A stretch of DNA of 64,000 nt. Source: Frondihabitans sp. Leaf304 (GTDB lineage Bacteria > Actinomycetota > Actinomycetes > Actinomycetales > Microbacteriaceae). Position numbers and translations under genes: made by a program. Where the stretch lies: assembly GCF_001423105.1 (NCBI RefSeq), contig NZ_LMNV01000002.1:274744-338743 (forward strand), given 5' to 3'. The first letter of the stretch is position 1. The number at the start of each line of letters is the position of its first letter. Below, piece after piece: positions 1 to 11,489 of the stretch. Below the pieces are notes generated by a model. It searched no databases, had not been told where the DNA came from, and worked only from the letters and a program-made list of their open reading frames with translations.

Positions 1-309
1 TCGTGGTCTCCTAGCTATCGCGGTCTTTTCAGTCTAGTGACGGCTCAGAGAACGATGATCGGGCCTGACGCGAACGTTCAGGAAACGTCGTGCTGATCTG
101 GTCGGTATTGGCCAGGGCGGCTGGTCTCCGACACGCTCGGGGCGGCCGACGGGCCAGGGGCGCAGGATCCGCCACACGTGTGCTGGATCCTCGTCTGCCC
201 GGCACCCGAGCTACCGCGACAGTGCCCAAGTGGTCGTCGGTAGCTTCGGCAGGGGCCCATTTGCGCACTCTCGCGGCGGCGCCACCCGACCACCGCCGGC
301 CAAATAAGT
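1..309. other. Left-edge stretch without a recognised gene
   Basis: This is the region downstream of whiA. Open frames cross it on both strands, but they are arginine/proline/alanine-rich and look like GC-rich shadow frames. Two AGGATCC-type heptamers lie close together at about 166 and 184. I see no RNA gene, clear promoter or strong terminator. Confidence 0.5.
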
Positions 310-1290
310 TCAGTCGAGATCGAGGTCGGCCGGCAGATTCGCTTCGGTGCCGGGGATGCCCTCGTCGGCGGCCTTCTTGTCGGCCATGGCGAGGAGGCGT
401 CGGATGCGACCGGCGACCGCGTCTTTGGTCATGGGCGGGTCGGCGTGGTGGCCGAGCTCGTCGAGGCTGGCGTCGCGGTGAGCGAGGCGGAGCTCTCCGG
501 CGTACTTGAGGTGATCGGGGATGTCGGGCCCGAGGATCTCCATCGCGCGGTCGACACGAGCGCAGGCGGCGACCGCGGCCTGGGCCGACCGTCGGAGGTT
601 GGCGTCGTCGAAGTTGACGAGACGGTTGGCCGTGGCGCGCACCTCGCGTCGCTGACGGAGGGCCTCCCAGTCGCTCACGCTCTTGGCAGCACCCATCTGC
701 TTGAGCATGGCACCGATGGCTTCGCCGTCGCGGATGACGACGCGATGCACTCCCCTGACCTCGCGGGCTTTCGCGGCGATGCCGAGGCGACCGGCCGCGC
801 CGACGAGAGCCATAGCCGCCTCGTTGCCGGGGCAGATCACCTCGAGGGCGGCGGAGCGACCGGGATCGGTCAGGCTGCCCTGGGCGAGGAAGGCACCGCG
901 CCAGATCGCCGCCAGGTCTTCGCGGGAGCCGGTGGTGAGACGGTTCGGGAGGCCGCGGACAGGACGTCGGCGGGCATCCATGAGGCCGGTCTGTCGTGCG
1001 AGGGTCTCGCCGGCCTCGTGCACGCGGACGAGGTAGTGGCTGGTGCGGCGCAGGCCGGTGGCGGCGACGACCGAGACGTCGCTTCGAGCACCGTAGAGCT
1101 CGGCGAGATCTTTGCGGACTCGGCGGGCGAGCAGCGCGCTGTCGAGTTCCGCTTCGACGGCGATGCGCCCGGAGATCACGTGCAGACCACCGGCGAAGCG
1201 AAGAACCGTGGCCACTTCGGCGGCCCGCACCGTGGTCTTCGAGACCTCCACGCGGGCAAGTTCTTCTTTGACGTCGGCGGTCTGAGCCAA
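310..1290 (-). CDS. whiA: WhiA, sporulation/cell-division transcription factor
   Basis: This 326-residue protein matches WhiA, a DNA-binding protein that in Streptomyces works with WhiB to switch on cell division genes and that is kept in non-sporulating Actinobacteria. The N-terminal two thirds has the degenerate LAGLIDADG homing-endonuclease-like fold. The C-terminal part, from about residue 225, is the helix-turn-helix region, with the conserved style '[14 protein letters not shown]' and '[15 protein letters not shown]'. The start is a TTG at 1290 with AAGGA eight bases upstream; no better start exists. It is the last gene of a uvrA-uvrC-rapZ-whiA run on the minus strand, and the rapZ-whiA adjacency is conserved across Gram-positive bacteria. 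There is a 159-nt gap to rapZ. The exact regulatory targets here are unknown. Confidence 0.95.
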   Translation of the reverse strand: MAQTADVKEELARVEVSKTTVRAAEVATVLRFAGGLHVISGRIAVEAELDSALLARRVRKDLAELYGARSDVSVVAATGLRRTSHYLVRVHEAGETLARQTGLMDARRRPVRGLPNRLTTGSREDLAAIWRGAFLAQGSLTDPGRSAALEVICPGNEAAMALVGAAGRLGIAAKAREVRGVHRVVIRDGEAIGAMLKQMGAAKSVSDWEALRQRREVRATANRLVNFDDANLRRSAQAAVAACARVDRAMEILGPDIPDHLKYAGELRLAHRDASLDELGHHADPPMTKDAVAGRIRRLLAMADKKAADEGIPGTEANLPADLDLD

Positions 1291-1449
1291 GGGTGGTTCC
1301 TTACGTGGTCGGAGTGGGCGGCCGGGGTGGTGGCCGTCGTGGCGGTCTGCTCGATCGAACAGGTGGATGGCCGAGGGTTCTGGCCATGGGCGTCATGCCC
1401 GGGTGGTGGCCCTGAGCCGGGTTGTCGCGGTCAGGAGGAGATCACCGTC

Positions 1450-2331
1450 TCACTCTCGACCGAGGTCGCGGTGTTTGACGCTGACGGCTACTCCGGGGAG
1501 CTCGCGCAGGTGCGCGGCCAGCTCTCCGACGAGGGTCACCGATCGGTGTTTTCCGCCCGTGCAGCCAATGGCGATCGTAGCGTGTCTCTTGTTTTCGCGC
1601 TGATAGCCGGCCATGACCGGCTCGAGCGCAGCACCGAAAGCGGTGACGAACTCGCGGGCTCCCGGTTGGCCCAGCACATACTCGTTGACTGCCTTGTCGA
1701 GGCCGTTTTGCGGCCGGAGCTCGGGCACCCAGAAAGGATTGGGCAGGAATCGTGCGTCGCCGACCATGTCGGCGTCGGTCGGCAGGCCGTACTTGAAGCC
1801 GAAGCTGAGCACCGTCACCTGCACGCCCGGAGTCTCGGGTGCGGCGAAGCGCTCGGTGATGACGGTGGCGAGCTGGTGGATGTTGAGTTCGGACGTGTCG
1901 ACGACGATGTCGCTCGACTCCCGCAACTCTTCCATTCGGCTTCGTTCGGCCAGAATGCCATCGAGAAGGGTGCCGTCGCCCTGAAGCGGGTGCGGTCGGC
2001 GGACCTGCTCGAACCGGCGCACGAGCGCCGCATCGGTCGCATCGAGGAACAGCACCCGGACCTTCGTGGGCATGGACTCCTGCAACGCCCGGACGGCCTC
2101 CTGCGCCTCGGAGAAGAGCCGCCCGCCACGCACATCGACGACGGCCGCGATCTTCGGCAACGAGTCGCCGGCCCGCTCAGCCAGGTCGATCAGCGGTCGC
2201 AGCATCTGCGCAGGAAGATTATCGACGACGTACCAGCCGAGGTCTTCGAGCGCGTTTCCGACCGTCGACCGCCCCGCTCCCGACATGCCGGTGACGATCA
2301 GGACGTCCTGCTGTTCGGTGGTTTCACTCAC
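1450..2331 (-). CDS. rapZ: RapZ family nucleotide-binding protein
   Basis: This is a 293-residue P-loop protein of the RapZ/YvcJ family. The Walker A motif GMSGAGRST is at residues 15-23, and the conserved C-terminal motif CTGGKHRS lies about 35 residues from the end. In enterobacteria RapZ is an RNA adaptor that controls the GlmZ small RNA and so amino-sugar synthesis. In Gram-positives the homologue binds nucleotides and its target is less clear, so the family call is firm while the job here is an inference. It starts with GTG at 2331, 55 nt after the uvrC stop, with AGAGG upstream, and precedes whiA as usual. There is no sign of damage. Confidence 0.94.
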   Translation of the reverse strand: MSETTEQQDVLIVTGMSGAGRSTVGNALEDLGWYVVDNLPAQMLRPLIDLAERAGDSLPKIAAVVDVRGGRLFSEAQEAVRALQESMPTKVRVLFLDATDAALVRRFEQVRRPHPLQGDGTLLDGILAERSRMEELRESSDIVVDTSELNIHQLATVITERFAAPETPGVQVTVLSFGFKYGLPTDADMVGDARFLPNPFWVPELRPQNGLDKAVNEYVLGQPGAREFVTAFGAALEPVMAGYQRENKRHATIAIGCTGGKHRSVTLVGELAAHLRELPGVAVSVKHRDLGRE

Positions 2332-2386
2332 GGCCGGGCCTCTCGCTGGCTTCTCGACGACGGGGCGAGCTTACCCGGGCCGCGCA

Positions 2387-4360
2387 TCACACAGTCTCTC
2401 GTGTTGAAGGCGACAGCGCAGGATCCTGAAGCTCGTCGTGGTCTTCCGGTTCTGTCTCTGAGGTGGCCGGCTGCGACGCCGTGCCCAGCGTCTCGACAAT
2501 GCTCGCCGCGAGCCTCGGACCGATGCCCTTCACCTCGGAGATGTCGGAGGCCGTGGCCTTCTTGAGGCGCGCCACCGACCCGAAGTGCTTGAGGAGGACG
2601 CTGACGCGGGTGGCGCCTAAGCCGGGGATCTCGGCGAGCTGACTCGAGATGTCGCGCTTGCGCTTCTGCCGCTGGAACGTGATCGCGAACCGGTGCGCCT
2701 CGTCTCGGATCCGCTGGATGAGGAACAGCGCGTCGGAGTTGCGAGGCAGGATGACCGGGAAGTCGTCGTCGGGGAGCCAGATCTCTTCGAGTCGTTTCGC
2801 GATGCCGCAGAGCTGAATCCCGGTCACGCCGAGGTCGTCCATCGCGCGCTGCGCGGCGGCGACCTGGGGCTGGCCACCGTCGACGATGAGGAGATTGGGG
2901 CGGTACGCGAAACGCTTGCGCTGCTCCCCCACTTCTTCGACCGGTGCCGTCTCGTCGTCGAGTCGCGCAAGGCGCCGTGTGAGCGTCTGATAGATCGACT
3001 CGGTGTCGTCGGTCGAAGAGGGGATGCTGAAGCGGCGGTACTGGTCTTTGCGAGGAAGGCCGTCTTCGAAGACCACCATCGACGCGACGATGTTGGTGCC
3101 CTGCAGGTGCGACACGTCGTAGCACTCCATCCGCAACGGTGCGTCGCCCATGCCGAGAGCCTCTTGGATGTCGGCCAGAGCCGTCGAACGGGTGGCGAAG
3201 TCGGCACTGCGTCTGGTCTTGTAGAGCATCAGGGCCTGCCCGGCGTTGTTGGACGCCGTCTGCATGAGGTTGGCCTTGTCGCCCCGCTGAGGTGTGTGCA
3301 GAGCCACACGCCCTCGGACTCGACCGTCTGTGCTGCCGGTCGTCCGGAGGTTGGAGAGCCAGACCTCGAGAGCCTCGGAGTCGTCGGGCAGGGTCGGCAC
3401 GACGATCTCACGCGGGAGTTCGGCACCGGCGGCGTAGACGTCTTGGAGAGCCTGCTCGACGATGTCTCCGGTCGAGATCTCGATCTCTTTGTCGATCACC
3501 CACGCTCGTGCACCGCGGATGCGACCGCCCCGGACCGTGAAGAGCTGAACCGCCGCGGCGAGCTCGTCTTCGGCCACCGCGAAGAGGTCGAGGTCGACCG
3601 AGTCGCGAAGCACCACGGCCGATTTCTCGAGGACCGCTTCGAGGGCGCCGACCTGATCGCGATACTTCGCGGCGTCTTCGTAACGGAACTCGTCGGCCGC
3701 GAGCTTCATCTGCTTTTGTCGGTCGGCGATCACCCGACGGTCGTAACTGCCCATGAAGCGGACGAACTCGTCGACGATCACGCGGTGCTCGTCGATCGTC
3801 ACCCGCCCGGAGCACGGGCCGCCGCACCGCCCGATCTGACCCGGGAAGCAGGGCTTGCCGGTCTCCATGGCCTTCTTGTAGCTCGAGTCGGAGCAGGTCC
3901 GGATCGGGAAGACCTTGATCATCAGGTCGATGGTGTCGTGCACCGCCCAGATCTTCGGGAACGGGCCGAAGTACTTGGCGCCCTTGATGCGGGTGTTGCG
4001 GGTCACCATCACACGGGGCGCCTCATCGGCCAGCGTGATCGCCATGAACGGATACGACTTGTCGTCACGGAACTTGACGTTGAAGGGCGGGTCGAACTCC
4101 TTGATCCAGGTGTACTCGAGCTGGAGTGCCTCGATGTCGGTGCCGACGGTGGTCCACTCGACACTCCTGGCAGTGAGCACCATTCGTCGAGTCCGCTCGT
4201 GCAGAGACGGCAGCGGAGCAAAGTAGTTGCTCAGTCGGGCTCGGAGATTTTTCGCCTTGCCGACGTAGAGCACTCGACCGCGCTCGTCGCGCCATCGATA
4301 CACACCGGGATCGGTGGGAATATCGCTCGCCTTGGGGCGCCAGGAGACAGTGTTCGACAT
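2387..4360 (-). CDS. uvrC: Excinuclease ABC subunit C
   Basis: UvrC makes the two incisions flanking a DNA lesion after UvrA/UvrB loading. The 657 residues hold the expected domains in order: an N-terminal GIY-YIG nuclease ([20 protein letters not shown], residues about 19-38), a cysteine-bearing linker, a UVR motif that binds UvrB (around [15 protein letters not shown]), an RNase H-like 5' incision domain, and paired helix-hairpin-helix motifs near the C-terminus ([17 protein letters not shown] and VKGIGPRLA). The ATG at 4360 is only six bases after the uvrA stop codon, so it is almost certainly co-transcribed with uvrA. A ribosome site of the AGGCGG type lies within the uvrA tail. Length is normal for the family. 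Confidence 0.97.
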   Translation of the reverse strand: MSNTVSWRPKASDIPTDPGVYRWRDERGRVLYVGKAKNLRARLSNYFAPLPSLHERTRRMVLTARSVEWTTVGTDIEALQLEYTWIKEFDPPFNVKFRDDKSYPFMAITLADEAPRVMVTRNTRIKGAKYFGPFPKIWAVHDTIDLMIKVFPIRTCSDSSYKKAMETGKPCFPGQIGRCGGPCSGRVTIDEHRVIVDEFVRFMGSYDRRVIADRQKQMKLAADEFRYEDAAKYRDQVGALEAVLEKSAVVLRDSVDLDLFAVAEDELAAAVQLFTVRGGRIRGARAWVIDKEIEISTGDIVEQALQDVYAAGAELPREIVVPTLPDDSEALEVWLSNLRTTGSTDGRVRGRVALHTPQRGDKANLMQTASNNAGQALMLYKTRRSADFATRSTALADIQEALGMGDAPLRMECYDVSHLQGTNIVASMVVFEDGLPRKDQYRRFSIPSSTDDTESIYQTLTRRLARLDDETAPVEEVGEQRKRFAYRPNLLIVDGGQPQVAAAQRAMDDLGVTGIQLCGIAKRLEEIWLPDDDFPVILPRNSDALFLIQRIRDEAHRFAITFQRQKRKRDISSQLAEIPGLGATRVSVLLKHFGSVARLKKATASDISEVKGIGPRLAASIVETLGTASQPATSETEPEDHDELQDPALSPSTRETV

Positions 4361-4366
4361 CGCCGC

Positions 4367-7300
4367 CTACTTCGCCAAGGCCTTGGTGCGCGGGCGTCCC
4401 TTCGCCTTGGAGCCCGCCGCGGCGTCGATCGACCCCTTCTTCGCCGGTGCAGGAATCTCGCCCCTCGGCATCGACAAGATCTCGGCGAGGAATCGACCCG
4501 TGTGGCTCTCGGGGACTGTCGCGAGGTGCTCGGGGGTGCCCGTCGCCAGCACCCGACCACCGCCGGCACCGCCCTCGGGGCCCATGTCGATCAGCCAGTC
4601 AGCCGACTTGATCACGTCGAGGTTGTGCTCGATGGTGATGACCGTGTTGCCCTTCTCGACGAGGCCGTTCAGCACGAGCAGGAGCTTGCGGACGTCTTCA
4701 AAGTGAAGGCCCGTCGTGGGCTCGTCGAGCACGTAGATGCTTCGACCGTTGGAGCGTTTCTGCAGCTCCGTCGCGAGCTTGACGCGCTGCGCCTCGCCAC
4801 CCGAGAGAGTCGTGGCGCTCTGACCGAGTCGGACGTAGCCGAGACCGACGTCGACCAGAGTCGACATGAACCGCGAGATCGAGCTGATCGGGGCGAAGAA
4901 CTCGGCGGCCTCGCTGATCGGCATGTCGAGCACCTCGGAGATGTTCTTGCCCTTGTAGTGCACCTGGAGGGTGTCGCGGTTGTAGCGATCTCCGCCGCAG
5001 ACCTCGCAGGCGACGTAGACGTCGGGCAAGAAGTTCATCTCGATCTTGATGGTGCCGTCACCCGCGCAGTTCTCGCAGCGCCCACCCTTGACGTTGAAGC
5101 TGAACCGGCCCGGCAGATACCCGCGGGCCTTCGCCTCAACCGTCTCCGCGAAGAGGTTGCGGATCTTGTCGAAGACACCGGTGTAGGTGGCCGGGTTCGA
5201 CCGCGGGGTGCGGCCGATCGGGGCCTGGTCGACATGCACGACCTTGTCGAGGTTGTCGAGGCCGGTGACCCGAGTGTGCTTGCCGGGGATCTGACGAGCG
5301 CCGTTCAAGTTGTTGGCGAGGACCTTGTAGAGGATGTCGTTGACCAGCGACGACTTTCCGGAACCGCTCACCCCGGTGACGGCGACGAAGGTTCCGAGGG
5401 GGAAGTCGACCGTTACGTCAACGAGGTTGTTGGCCCGCGCGCCGACCACGGTGATCATGCGCTTCTTGTCAATCGGGCGGCGCTTCGTCGGCGTCGCGAT
5501 GGAGCGTCGCCCCGCGAGATAGTCACCGGTGTATGACGACGTATTGGCGAGGAGCGCCTCGTAGCTCCCCGAGTGCACGACCGTGCCGCCGTTGACGCCC
5601 GCTCCGGGGCCGATGTCGACGATCCAGTCGGCGGTGCGAATGGTGTCTTCGTCGTGCTCGACCACGATCAACGTATTGCCGAGGTTCTTGAGCTTCACGA
5701 GAGTGTCGATCAACCGACGGTTGTCGCGCTGGTGCAGACCGATCGACGGTTCGTCGAGCACGTAGAGCACTCCGGTCAGGCCGGAGCCGATCTGAGTCGC
5801 CAGACGGATGCGCTGGGCCTCGCCACCGGAGAGGGAACCGGCCGACCGAGAAAGCGAGAGATAGGTCAGGCCGACCTCCAGCAGGAACTCCAGTCGGACG
5901 CGGATCTCACGGAGCACCTGAGCTGCGATGCGCGCTTCCCGGGTGGTGAGCTCGATGTCGTTCATGAAGGCGAACGAGTTGGTGAGGCTGAGCTCGGAGA
6001 CGTCGGCGATGCTGTGGCCGTTCACCAGCACAGCCAGGACCTCGGGCTTCAAGCGCTTGCCCTTGCAGACGACGCAGGGAATCTCGCGGAGGTAGCTGGC
6101 GTAGCGCTGGCGCTGCGAGTCGCTCTCGGCCTCGGCGTACTTGCGCTCGATGTAGGGCATGACACCCTCGAAGCCGGTCGAGTACTTCATCTCGCGGCCG
6201 AAGCGGTTGCGGTAGCGAACGGTCACTTCGAAGTCGTTGCCCTCGAGCACGGCTTTCTGCACCTCGGGCGACAGATCGCGCCAGGGGGTTTTCAGCTTGA
6301 AGCCGAGGTCGCCCGCCAAGCCCTCGAGGAGCTTCTGGAAGTAGTTGTAGAGGCCCTTGCCCGACTGGGTCCAGGGGAGGATCACGCCCTCGGCCAGGCT
6401 GAGCTCTTCGTCGCCAAGGAGGAGGTCGGAGTCGACCGACATCTTCGTACCGAGGCCGGAGCACTCGGGGCACGCGCCGAACGGGGCATTGAACGAGAAG
6501 GTACGCGGTTCGATCTCGGTGAGCTGAAGCGGGTGGTTGTTCGGGCAGGAGAGCTTTTCGGAGAACGTCCGGTAGGCGGCCGTGCCGACCTCGTCGACGA
6601 AGTTAATCGTCACGAGGCCGTCGGTCAGGCGAAGGGCTGTCTCGAGCGAGTCGGTGAGACGCTGCAGCATGTCGTCGGAAGAGACGAGGCGGTCGACGAC
6701 GACGGAGATGTCGTGCTTGATCTGCTTTTTGAGCTTGGGCGGCGAGCTCAGCTGGATCTGCTCGCCGTCGACGATCGCACGGGAGTAGCCCGACGACGCG
6801 AGCTCTTTGAAGAGGTCGACGAACTCGCCCTTCTTCTGCGAGATGATCGGACTGAGCACCTGGAAGCGGCGCCCACTCTCGAGGGTCATCAGCTGGTCGG
6901 CGATCTGCTGCACGCTCTGCTTGGCGATCGGCTCACCACAGACGGGGCAGTGGGGCACGCCGATGCGCGCCCAGAGAAGGCGCATGTAGTCGTAGATCTC
7001 GGTGATCGTGCCGACTGTCGAGCGAGGGTTGCGGTTCGTCGACTTCTGGTCGATCGACACGGCAGGGCTCAGGCCCTCGATGAAGTCGACGTCGGGTCGG
7101 TCGACCTGGCCAAGAAATTGACGAGCGTAGGCCGAGAGCGACTCGACGTAGCGCCGCTGCCCCTCGGCGAAGATCGTGTCGAATGCGAGGGACGACTTGC
7201 CCGATCCGCTCAGGCCCGTGAAGACAACCAGCGAGTCTCGAGGGATGGCGAGATCGACGTTCTGGAGGTTGTGGACGCGCGCGCCTTGAACGCTCAGAGT

Positions 7301-7486
7301 CGAAACGTCACCGGGATCGGCGATGCTCGCGTGAACGGTGCTGAAGTCGACGGCGGTGATGTCGCTGCCCTCGATGCCGGTGGGAGCGCCATCGCGTTTC
7401 TCGGAACCCCTGTTCTGGGAGCCCCGGTTCGTGGAGTCACGCTTCTGAGACACGCTGGCGGCCTTGTTGGCGGGTGAAATCGACAC
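4367..7486 (-). CDS. uvrA: Excinuclease ABC subunit A
   Basis: UvrA is the damage-recognition ATPase of nucleotide excision repair. Both ABC modules are visible: Walker A motifs GLSGSGKSS and GVSGSGKSS, and two signature motifs [12 protein letters not shown] and [12 protein letters not shown]. The zinc-finger cysteines (CPVCGE, CPNNHP, CPECSG, CVVCKG, CENCAG, CEVCGG) are all present. The reading frame runs on upstream to 8011, but that part overlaps the SDR gene and is a shadow. I place the start at the GTG at 7486 (1039 residues), because a perfect TAGAAT -10 element ends 7 nt before it. The ATG at 7495 overlaps that element and would add only three residues. The roughly 45-residue polar N-terminal tail before the first ABC domain is unusual in length but low in complexity. 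Confidence 0.95.
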   Translation of the reverse strand: MSISPANKAASVSQKRDSTNRGSQNRGSEKRDGAPTGIEGSDITAVDFSTVHASIADPGDVSTLSVQGARVHNLQNVDLAIPRDSLVVFTGLSGSGKSSLAFDTIFAEGQRRYVESLSAYARQFLGQVDRPDVDFIEGLSPAVSIDQKSTNRNPRSTVGTITEIYDYMRLLWARIGVPHCPVCGEPIAKQSVQQIADQLMTLESGRRFQVLSPIISQKKGEFVDLFKELASSGYSRAIVDGEQIQLSSPPKLKKQIKHDISVVVDRLVSSDDMLQRLTDSLETALRLTDGLVTINFVDEVGTAAYRTFSEKLSCPNNHPLQLTEIEPRTFSFNAPFGACPECSGLGTKMSVDSDLLLGDEELSLAEGVILPWTQSGKGLYNYFQKLLEGLAGDLGFKLKTPWRDLSPEVQKAVLEGNDFEVTVRYRNRFGREMKYSTGFEGVMPYIERKYAEAESDSQRQRYASYLREIPCVVCKGKRLKPEVLAVLVNGHSIADVSELSLTNSFAFMNDIELTTREARIAAQVLREIRVRLEFLLEVGLTYLSLSRSAGSLSGGEAQRIRLATQIGSGLTGVLYVLDEPSIGLHQRDNRRLIDTLVKLKNLGNTLIVVEHDEDTIRTADWIVDIGPGAGVNGGTVVHSGSYEALLANTSSYTGDYLAGRRSIATPTKRRPIDKKRMITVVGARANNLVDVTVDFPLGTFVAVTGVSGSGKSSLVNDILYKVLANNLNGARQIPGKHTRVTGLDNLDKVVHVDQAPIGRTPRSNPATYTGVFDKIRNLFAETVEAKARGYLPGRFSFNVKGGRCENCAGDGTIKIEMNFLPDVYVACEVCGGDRYNRDTLQVHYKGKNISEVLDMPISEAAEFFAPISSISRFMSTLVDVGLGYVRLGQSATTLSGGEAQRVKLATELQKRSNGRSIYVLDEPTTGLHFEDVRKLLLVLNGLVEKGNTVITIEHNLDVIKSADWLIDMGPEGGAGGGRVLATGTPEHLATVPESHTGRFLAEILSMPRGEIPAPAKKGSIDAAAGSKAKGRPRTKALAK

Positions 7487-7493
7487 TCTGTCC

Positions 7494-7499
7494 ATTCTA
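7494..7499 (-). promoter_or_regulatory. Putative leaderless promoter of uvrA (-10)
   Basis: TAGAAT on the minus strand is followed by seven bases and then the GTG proposed as the uvrA start, so transcription would begin at or beside the start codon. No clear -35 and no Shine-Dalgarno sequence are seen. Confidence 0.5.
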
Positions 7500-7542
7500 G
7501 GGAGGGGGCCTTCGTGAGGCGGTGGTGAGAAAAAGTGGAGGC

Positions 7543-8463
7543 TCAGCCGATGATGGGCTGCAGGCGGGTGAGACGGGCGGAGAGGTTCCAGAGCCGCGCT
7601 GCCGCCCTCCGGTTGCGAGCGTGTTTCTTGGCCCGAACGACCGCGGGAGCGCCGGTGAGCTGGAACCACCCGTCTGGCCCCCAGTATTCCCCGCCGGCGA
7701 CGTCGGCGCCCGTCGCCGCCAGCGTCAGCGGGCGAGCGCCCTGGTCTTTGCCCTGAGAAACCGTGCGCATGAGCCCCACGACGGGTGCGGGCAGCCATCG
7801 CCGCCGGACGATGCCGGGGCGCTGCTCGGTGAGGTTTTCGAGGGCGAAGCCGGGGTGGGCGACGATGCTTCGAACCGATGAACCCGCCTCGCGGAGACGG
7901 CGGTCGAGCTCGAACCCGAACGTCATGACAGCGAGCTTCGACCGGGCGTAGGCCACATAGTTGCGGTAGCGGCTCACCATCATGGGATCGTCGAGGTCGA
8001 GCCGGACCCACCGGTGGCTGATGCTGCCGAGGTGGATGATCCGCCCCGCGTCAGCGGCCGTCAGGTCGGGGAGCAGGTGAGCGATCAGAGCAAAGTGCCC
8101 GAGGTGGTTCGTACCGAACTGCAGCTCGAAACCGTCGGCCGTAGTGGCGCGCTTCCGTGAACCGACGACTCCGGCATTGGCCACGAGGGTGTCGACCGCT
8201 CCCCCGGACCGGATCTCGAGGGCGGCCCGGCGGACCGAGTCGAGGTCGGCCAGGTCGGCGACGACGATCTCGAGATCGGCCCCGGGAACGCGCTCGCGTA
8301 CGCGGGAGGCAGCTGCCTCGGCCCGGCCCCGATCACGGCACGCCATGACGACGGTCACTCCCGTGGCGGCAAGCTGCTCGGTCACGAAATACCCGAGACC
8401 GGCGTTTGCTCCCGTGACAACGACGCGACGCCTCGGCGACCCGTCGTCGGACTCAGCGGACAT
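7543..8463 (-). CDS. Short-chain dehydrogenase/reductase, retinol-dehydrogenase-like
   Basis: This is a 306-residue classical SDR oxidoreductase. It shows the NAD(P)-binding TGANAGLG motif at the N-terminus, the NAG motif within '[10 protein letters not shown]', a serine-containing 'LGSISH' strand, and the catalytic YARSK (YxxxK). The pattern resembles retinol/protochlorophyllide dehydrogenase-like SDRs common in Actinobacteria, but the substrate cannot be told. The ATG at 8463 overlaps the end of uvrB by 11 nt, so it is likely translated from the uvrB message; the uvrA promoter follows it. There is no obvious functional link to repair, and the pairing may be a regulatory convenience. Confidence 0.85.
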   Translation of the reverse strand: MSAESDDGSPRRRVVVTGANAGLGYFVTEQLAATGVTVVMACRDRGRAEAAASRVRERVPGADLEIVVADLADLDSVRRAALEIRSGGAVDTLVANAGVVGSRKRATTADGFELQFGTNHLGHFALIAHLLPDLTAADAGRIIHLGSISHRWVRLDLDDPMMVSRYRNYVAYARSKLAVMTFGFELDRRLREAGSSVRSIVAHPGFALENLTEQRPGIVRRRWLPAPVVGLMRTVSQGKDQGARPLTLAATGADVAGGEYWGPDGWFQLTGAPAVVRAKKHARNRRAAARLWNLSARLTRLQPIIG

Positions 8464-10519
8464 GCCCGGCCGCCTCCATGCCGCGAAGGTCTTTCTTCAA
8501 CTCGGCGACCTCGTCGCGGAGACGCCCGGCCAATTCGAATTTCAGCTCGGCCGCGGCTTGGAGCATCTGGTCGTTGAGGTCGGCGATGATCGATTCGATA
8601 CCGCCAGCGGCGGCAGCGGCCTTCCCCTCACGGCGCAGGTTCGGCGTCGGGGCCCGCTTGGAGCCCTGCCGGCCAGCGAGGAGCTCGGCCGTGTCGGCGC
8701 CCTCCCGGGCCAGGATCTCGGTGATGTCGGCGATCTTCTTGCGGAGCGGCTGCGGGTCGATGCCACGCTCCAGGTTGTAGGCGATCTGCTTGTCGCGGCG
8801 CCGCTCGGTCTCGTCGAGAGCCTGAGCCATCGAATCGGTCATCTTGTCGGCGTACATGTGCACCTCACCCGACACGTTGCGGGCTGCGCGGCCGATCGTC
8901 TGGATGAGCGACGTCGACGATCGCAGGAAGCCCTCTTTGTCGGCGTCGAGGATCGCGACGAGAGACACCTCGGGAAGGTCGAGGCCCTCTCGAAGAAGGT
9001 TGATGCCGACCAGGACGTCGTAGACGCCCTGGCGGAGCTCGGTCAGGAGCTCAACGCGACGAAGCGTGTCGACATCGGAGTGGAGATACCGCACCCGGAC
9101 GCCGGCTTCGGTGAGGAAGTCGGTGAGCTCTTCGGACATCTTCTTCGTCAGGGTCGTGACGAGCACCCGCTCGTTTTTGTCGACCCGGATCTTGATTTCT
9201 TCAAGGAGGTCGTCAATCTGGCCTTCGGACGGCTTGACGATGATCTTGGGGTCGATGAGGCCGGTCGGGCGGATGATCTGCTCAACGACGCTGTCGGTGA
9301 TGCCGAGCTCGTAGCGCCCCGGGGTCGCCGACAGGTAGACCTTCTGGCCGACGCGGTTGAGGAACTCCTCGAACTTGAGAGGGCGGTTGTCGAGCGCGCT
9401 CGGAAGGCGGAAGCCATGGTCGACGAGGGTGCGCTTTCGTGAGGCATCGCCCTCGTACATGGCACCGATCTGGGGCACGGTGACGTGCGACTCGTCGATG
9501 ACCACGAGGAAGTCGTCGGCGAAGTAGTCGAGCAGACAGTGCGGAGCCTCGCCCGGTTGACGGCCGTCGATGTGCGCCGAGTAGTTTTCAATGCCGTTGC
9601 AGAAGCCGATCTGCTCCATCATCTCGAGGTCGAACGTGGTGCGCATGCGCAGCCGCTGCGACTCGAGCAGCTTGCCCTGCTTGTCGAGCTCGGCGAGCCG
9701 CTCGGCGAGCTCCTCTTTGATCGTGCCGATGGCGCGATGCATGACATCGGTGCCCGCCACGTAGTGCGACCCGGGGAACACGGAGACCGCGTCGATCGTG
9801 CGGACGACATCACCCGTGAGGGGATGCAGGTAGTACAGCGCCTCGATCTCGTCGCCGAACATCTCGATGCGAATCGCGAGCTCTTCGTACATCGGGATGA
9901 TCTCAATCGTGTCGCCTCGCACGCGGAAGTTGCCACGGGAGAAGTCGATGTCGTTGCGCTGGTATTGCATCGCCACGAATCGCCGAACGAGCTGGTCGCG
10001 CGGAATCGACATACCGACCTGGAGGGCGATCATCGCCTCCATGTACCCCTCGGGGGTGCCGAGACCGTAGATGCAGGAGACGGTCGAGACCACGATCACG
10101 TCGCGCCGGCTCAGGAGCGAGTTGGTCGTCGAGTGACGCAGCCGTTCGACCTCGGCGTTGATCGAGGAGTCTTTCTCGATGAAGGTGTCGGTCTGAGGCA
10201 CGTACGCCTCAGGCTGGTAGTAGTCGTAGTACGACACGAAGTACTCGACTGCATTGTGCGGGAAGAGCTCACGGAACTCGTTGGCCAGCTGGGCCGCCAG
10301 GGTCTTGTTGTGGGCCAGCACGAGCGTGGGGCGCTGCACCTGCTCGACGAGCCACGCCGTGGTCGCCGACTTGCCCGTGCCGGTGGCGCCGAGAAGGACG
10401 ACATCGGTTTCTCCGGCGTTGATACGGCCGGCGAGCTCAGCGATAGCGGCAGGCTGATCGCCGCTCGGCTGGTACTCGCTGACCACTTCGAAGGGGCGCA
10501 CACTGCGAGTCGGTTCCAT
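8453..10519 (-). CDS. uvrB: Excinuclease ABC subunit B
   Basis: UvrB is the helicase-like damage verifier that hands DNA to UvrC. The 688 residues show Walker A GATGTGKS (44-51), the beta-hairpin region with tyrosines ([18 protein letters not shown]), the Walker B-type DESH box, helicase motif [11 protein letters not shown], and a C-terminal UVR coiled-coil motif ([13 protein letters not shown]) that contacts UvrC. The ATG at 10519 has no Shine-Dalgarno sequence but sits six bases after a TAGACT -10 hexamer, so the mRNA is probably leaderless. The promoter also matches a RecA-independent DNA-damage motif (see the promoter entry). An SDR gene overlaps its 3' end. Confidence 0.97.
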   Translation of the reverse strand: MEPTRSVRPFEVVSEYQPSGDQPAAIAELAGRINAGETDVVLLGATGTGKSATTAWLVEQVQRPTLVLAHNKTLAAQLANEFRELFPHNAVEYFVSYYDYYQPEAYVPQTDTFIEKDSSINAEVERLRHSTTNSLLSRRDVIVVSTVSCIYGLGTPEGYMEAMIALQVGMSIPRDQLVRRFVAMQYQRNDIDFSRGNFRVRGDTIEIIPMYEELAIRIEMFGDEIEALYYLHPLTGDVVRTIDAVSVFPGSHYVAGTDVMHRAIGTIKEELAERLAELDKQGKLLESQRLRMRTTFDLEMMEQIGFCNGIENYSAHIDGRQPGEAPHCLLDYFADDFLVVIDESHVTVPQIGAMYEGDASRKRTLVDHGFRLPSALDNRPLKFEEFLNRVGQKVYLSATPGRYELGITDSVVEQIIRPTGLIDPKIIVKPSEGQIDDLLEEIKIRVDKNERVLVTTLTKKMSEELTDFLTEAGVRVRYLHSDVDTLRRVELLTELRQGVYDVLVGINLLREGLDLPEVSLVAILDADKEGFLRSSTSLIQTIGRAARNVSGEVHMYADKMTDSMAQALDETERRRDKQIAYNLERGIDPQPLRKKIADITEILAREGADTAELLAGRQGSKRAPTPNLRREGKAAAAAGGIESIIADLNDQMLQAAAELKFELAGRLRDEVAELKKDLRGMEAAGHVR

Positions 10520-10525
10520 AGAACA

Positions 10526-10548
10526 AGTCTACGAGCGACCGCCGACAC
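10526..10548 (-). promoter_or_regulatory. uvrB promoter resembling the RecA-NDp/PafBC type, leaderless
   Basis: Minus-strand GTGTCGGCG, eight bases, then TAGACT, six bases, then ATG. The published mycobacterial PafBC-dependent promoter consensus is TTGTCRGTG-N8-TANNNT. This site matches 7 of 9 positions plus the -10 and the exact spacing. polA carries a near-identical arrangement. Confidence 0.55.
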
Positions 10549-10628
10549 TCGTCCGACTCGAGCAGCCCGCCCCGGGGTGCTGGGAGCGAACAGGCGTCGG
10601 ATCCTCGGGTATTTTCGGGCCGTCCCGC

Positions 10629-11252
10629 CTACTGTCGACACACCTTCGCGCGGGCAAGAGCCTGCAGTCTCTCGGCAAGTTGATCGGTCTGTTCGAGAGT
10701 CGACTCGATGCTCGTCGAGGAGTCGACGACGTCGTCGGCCACAGCGAGCCGGGCCTCGTCGGTCGCCTGCGCATCCACGCGGCGTTCGGCATCGGCCCGG
10801 GTCATTCCGCGCAGGTCGACGAGGCGCGAGATGCGCTCGTCACGCGGCGTGTGCACGACCACGACGTGGTCGAAATCCCCCGCGCCGCGAGACTCGACGA
10901 GCAACGGAACGTCGTACACCACGACCCGGGAGGCGTCGTCTGCAACTGCCTCGCGCATGCGCTGCTGGCTCAGCTGACGGACGGCGGGGTGAGTGATCGC
11001 CTCGAGAGCGAGTCGGGCATCAGGATCCGCGAAGACGATCGACCCCAACGCGGCCCGGTCGAGCGAACCGTCGTCGCTCAGCACGGTCGGCCCGAATCGC
11101 TCGGCGATTGCCCGGAGCCCGGCGCTGCCCGGCTCGACAACTTCGCGCGCGAGCTTGTCAGCGTCGATGTGCGCCGCGCCGTGGCTGGCGAGCCGCGTCG
11201 AGACGAGAGTCTTGCCTGCTGCGATCCCGCCGGTCAGCCCCACTACGAACAC
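10629..11252 (-). CDS. coaE: Dephospho-CoA kinase
   Basis: This enzyme catalyses the last step of coenzyme A synthesis, the ATP-dependent 3'-phosphorylation of dephospho-CoA. The 207-residue protein has the P-loop GGIAAGKT (8-15), the substrate-binding HIDADKLAREVV stretch and the lid region 'VYDVPLLVESRGAGDFD', all typical of CoaE. The single-domain length is like most bacteria; mycobacteria carry an extra UPF0157 domain, absent here. The start is a GTG at 11252 placed six bases after TAGGGT, which suggests a leaderless transcript. It lies between rpsA and uvrB, the conserved actinobacterial order. Confidence 0.95.
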   Translation of the reverse strand: MFVVGLTGGIAAGKTLVSTRLASHGAAHIDADKLAREVVEPGSAGLRAIAERFGPTVLSDDGSLDRAALGSIVFADPDARLALEAITHPAVRQLSQQRMREAVADDASRVVVYDVPLLVESRGAGDFDHVVVVHTPRDERISRLVDLRGMTRADAERRVDAQATDEARLAVADDVVDSSTSIESTLEQTDQLAERLQALARAKVCRQ

Positions 11253-11258
11253 AGCAAC

Positions 11259-11264
11259 ACCCTA
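11259..11264 (-). promoter_or_regulatory. Putative leaderless -10 element of coaE
   Basis: TAGGGT on the minus strand ends exactly six bases before the GTG start of coaE, and no Shine-Dalgarno sequence is present. Confidence 0.45.
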
Positions 11265-11423
11265 GTGCCCGCCCGAGGAGATCGGCTGGTCGGTGTCGCC
11301 GCCACCGTGATGGCGAGATGGCCGAGACGACGGGTATCGGCGCTCGAGCTGGGAGATCCGGCCATCTCGCGCGGCCAAGGGTGGCACCACCGCACTGCCG
11401 CACTGCCGCGCCGCTCAACGCCG

Positions 11424-11455
11424 AACGGCGACCCACCCGAGGGTGAGCCGCCGTT
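11424..11455 (-). terminator. Stem-loop downstream of rpsA
   Basis: AACGGCG pairs with CGCCGTT, with further ACCC/GGGT pairing inside, 35 nt after the rpsA stop. There is no run of T residues after it, so it may be a weak or Rho-assisted terminator. A second inverted repeat (12-bp arms at 11313-11324 and 11359-11370) follows. Confidence 0.45.
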
Positions 11456-11489
11456 GCGGATGCCGAGCCCCGAGGGGCTGGCGGTGTGA

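Noticed and set aside
445-2565. 706-residue plus-strand frame opposite whiA and rapZ
   Set aside because: It crosses two conserved genes and an intergenic gap on the other strand and has no recognisable domain.
7496-8011. N-terminal extension of uvrA by about 170 residues
   Set aside because: It overlaps the SDR gene in another frame, is Arg/Pro/His-rich and unlike any UvrA; a -10 element and conserved-length start lie at 7486-7499.
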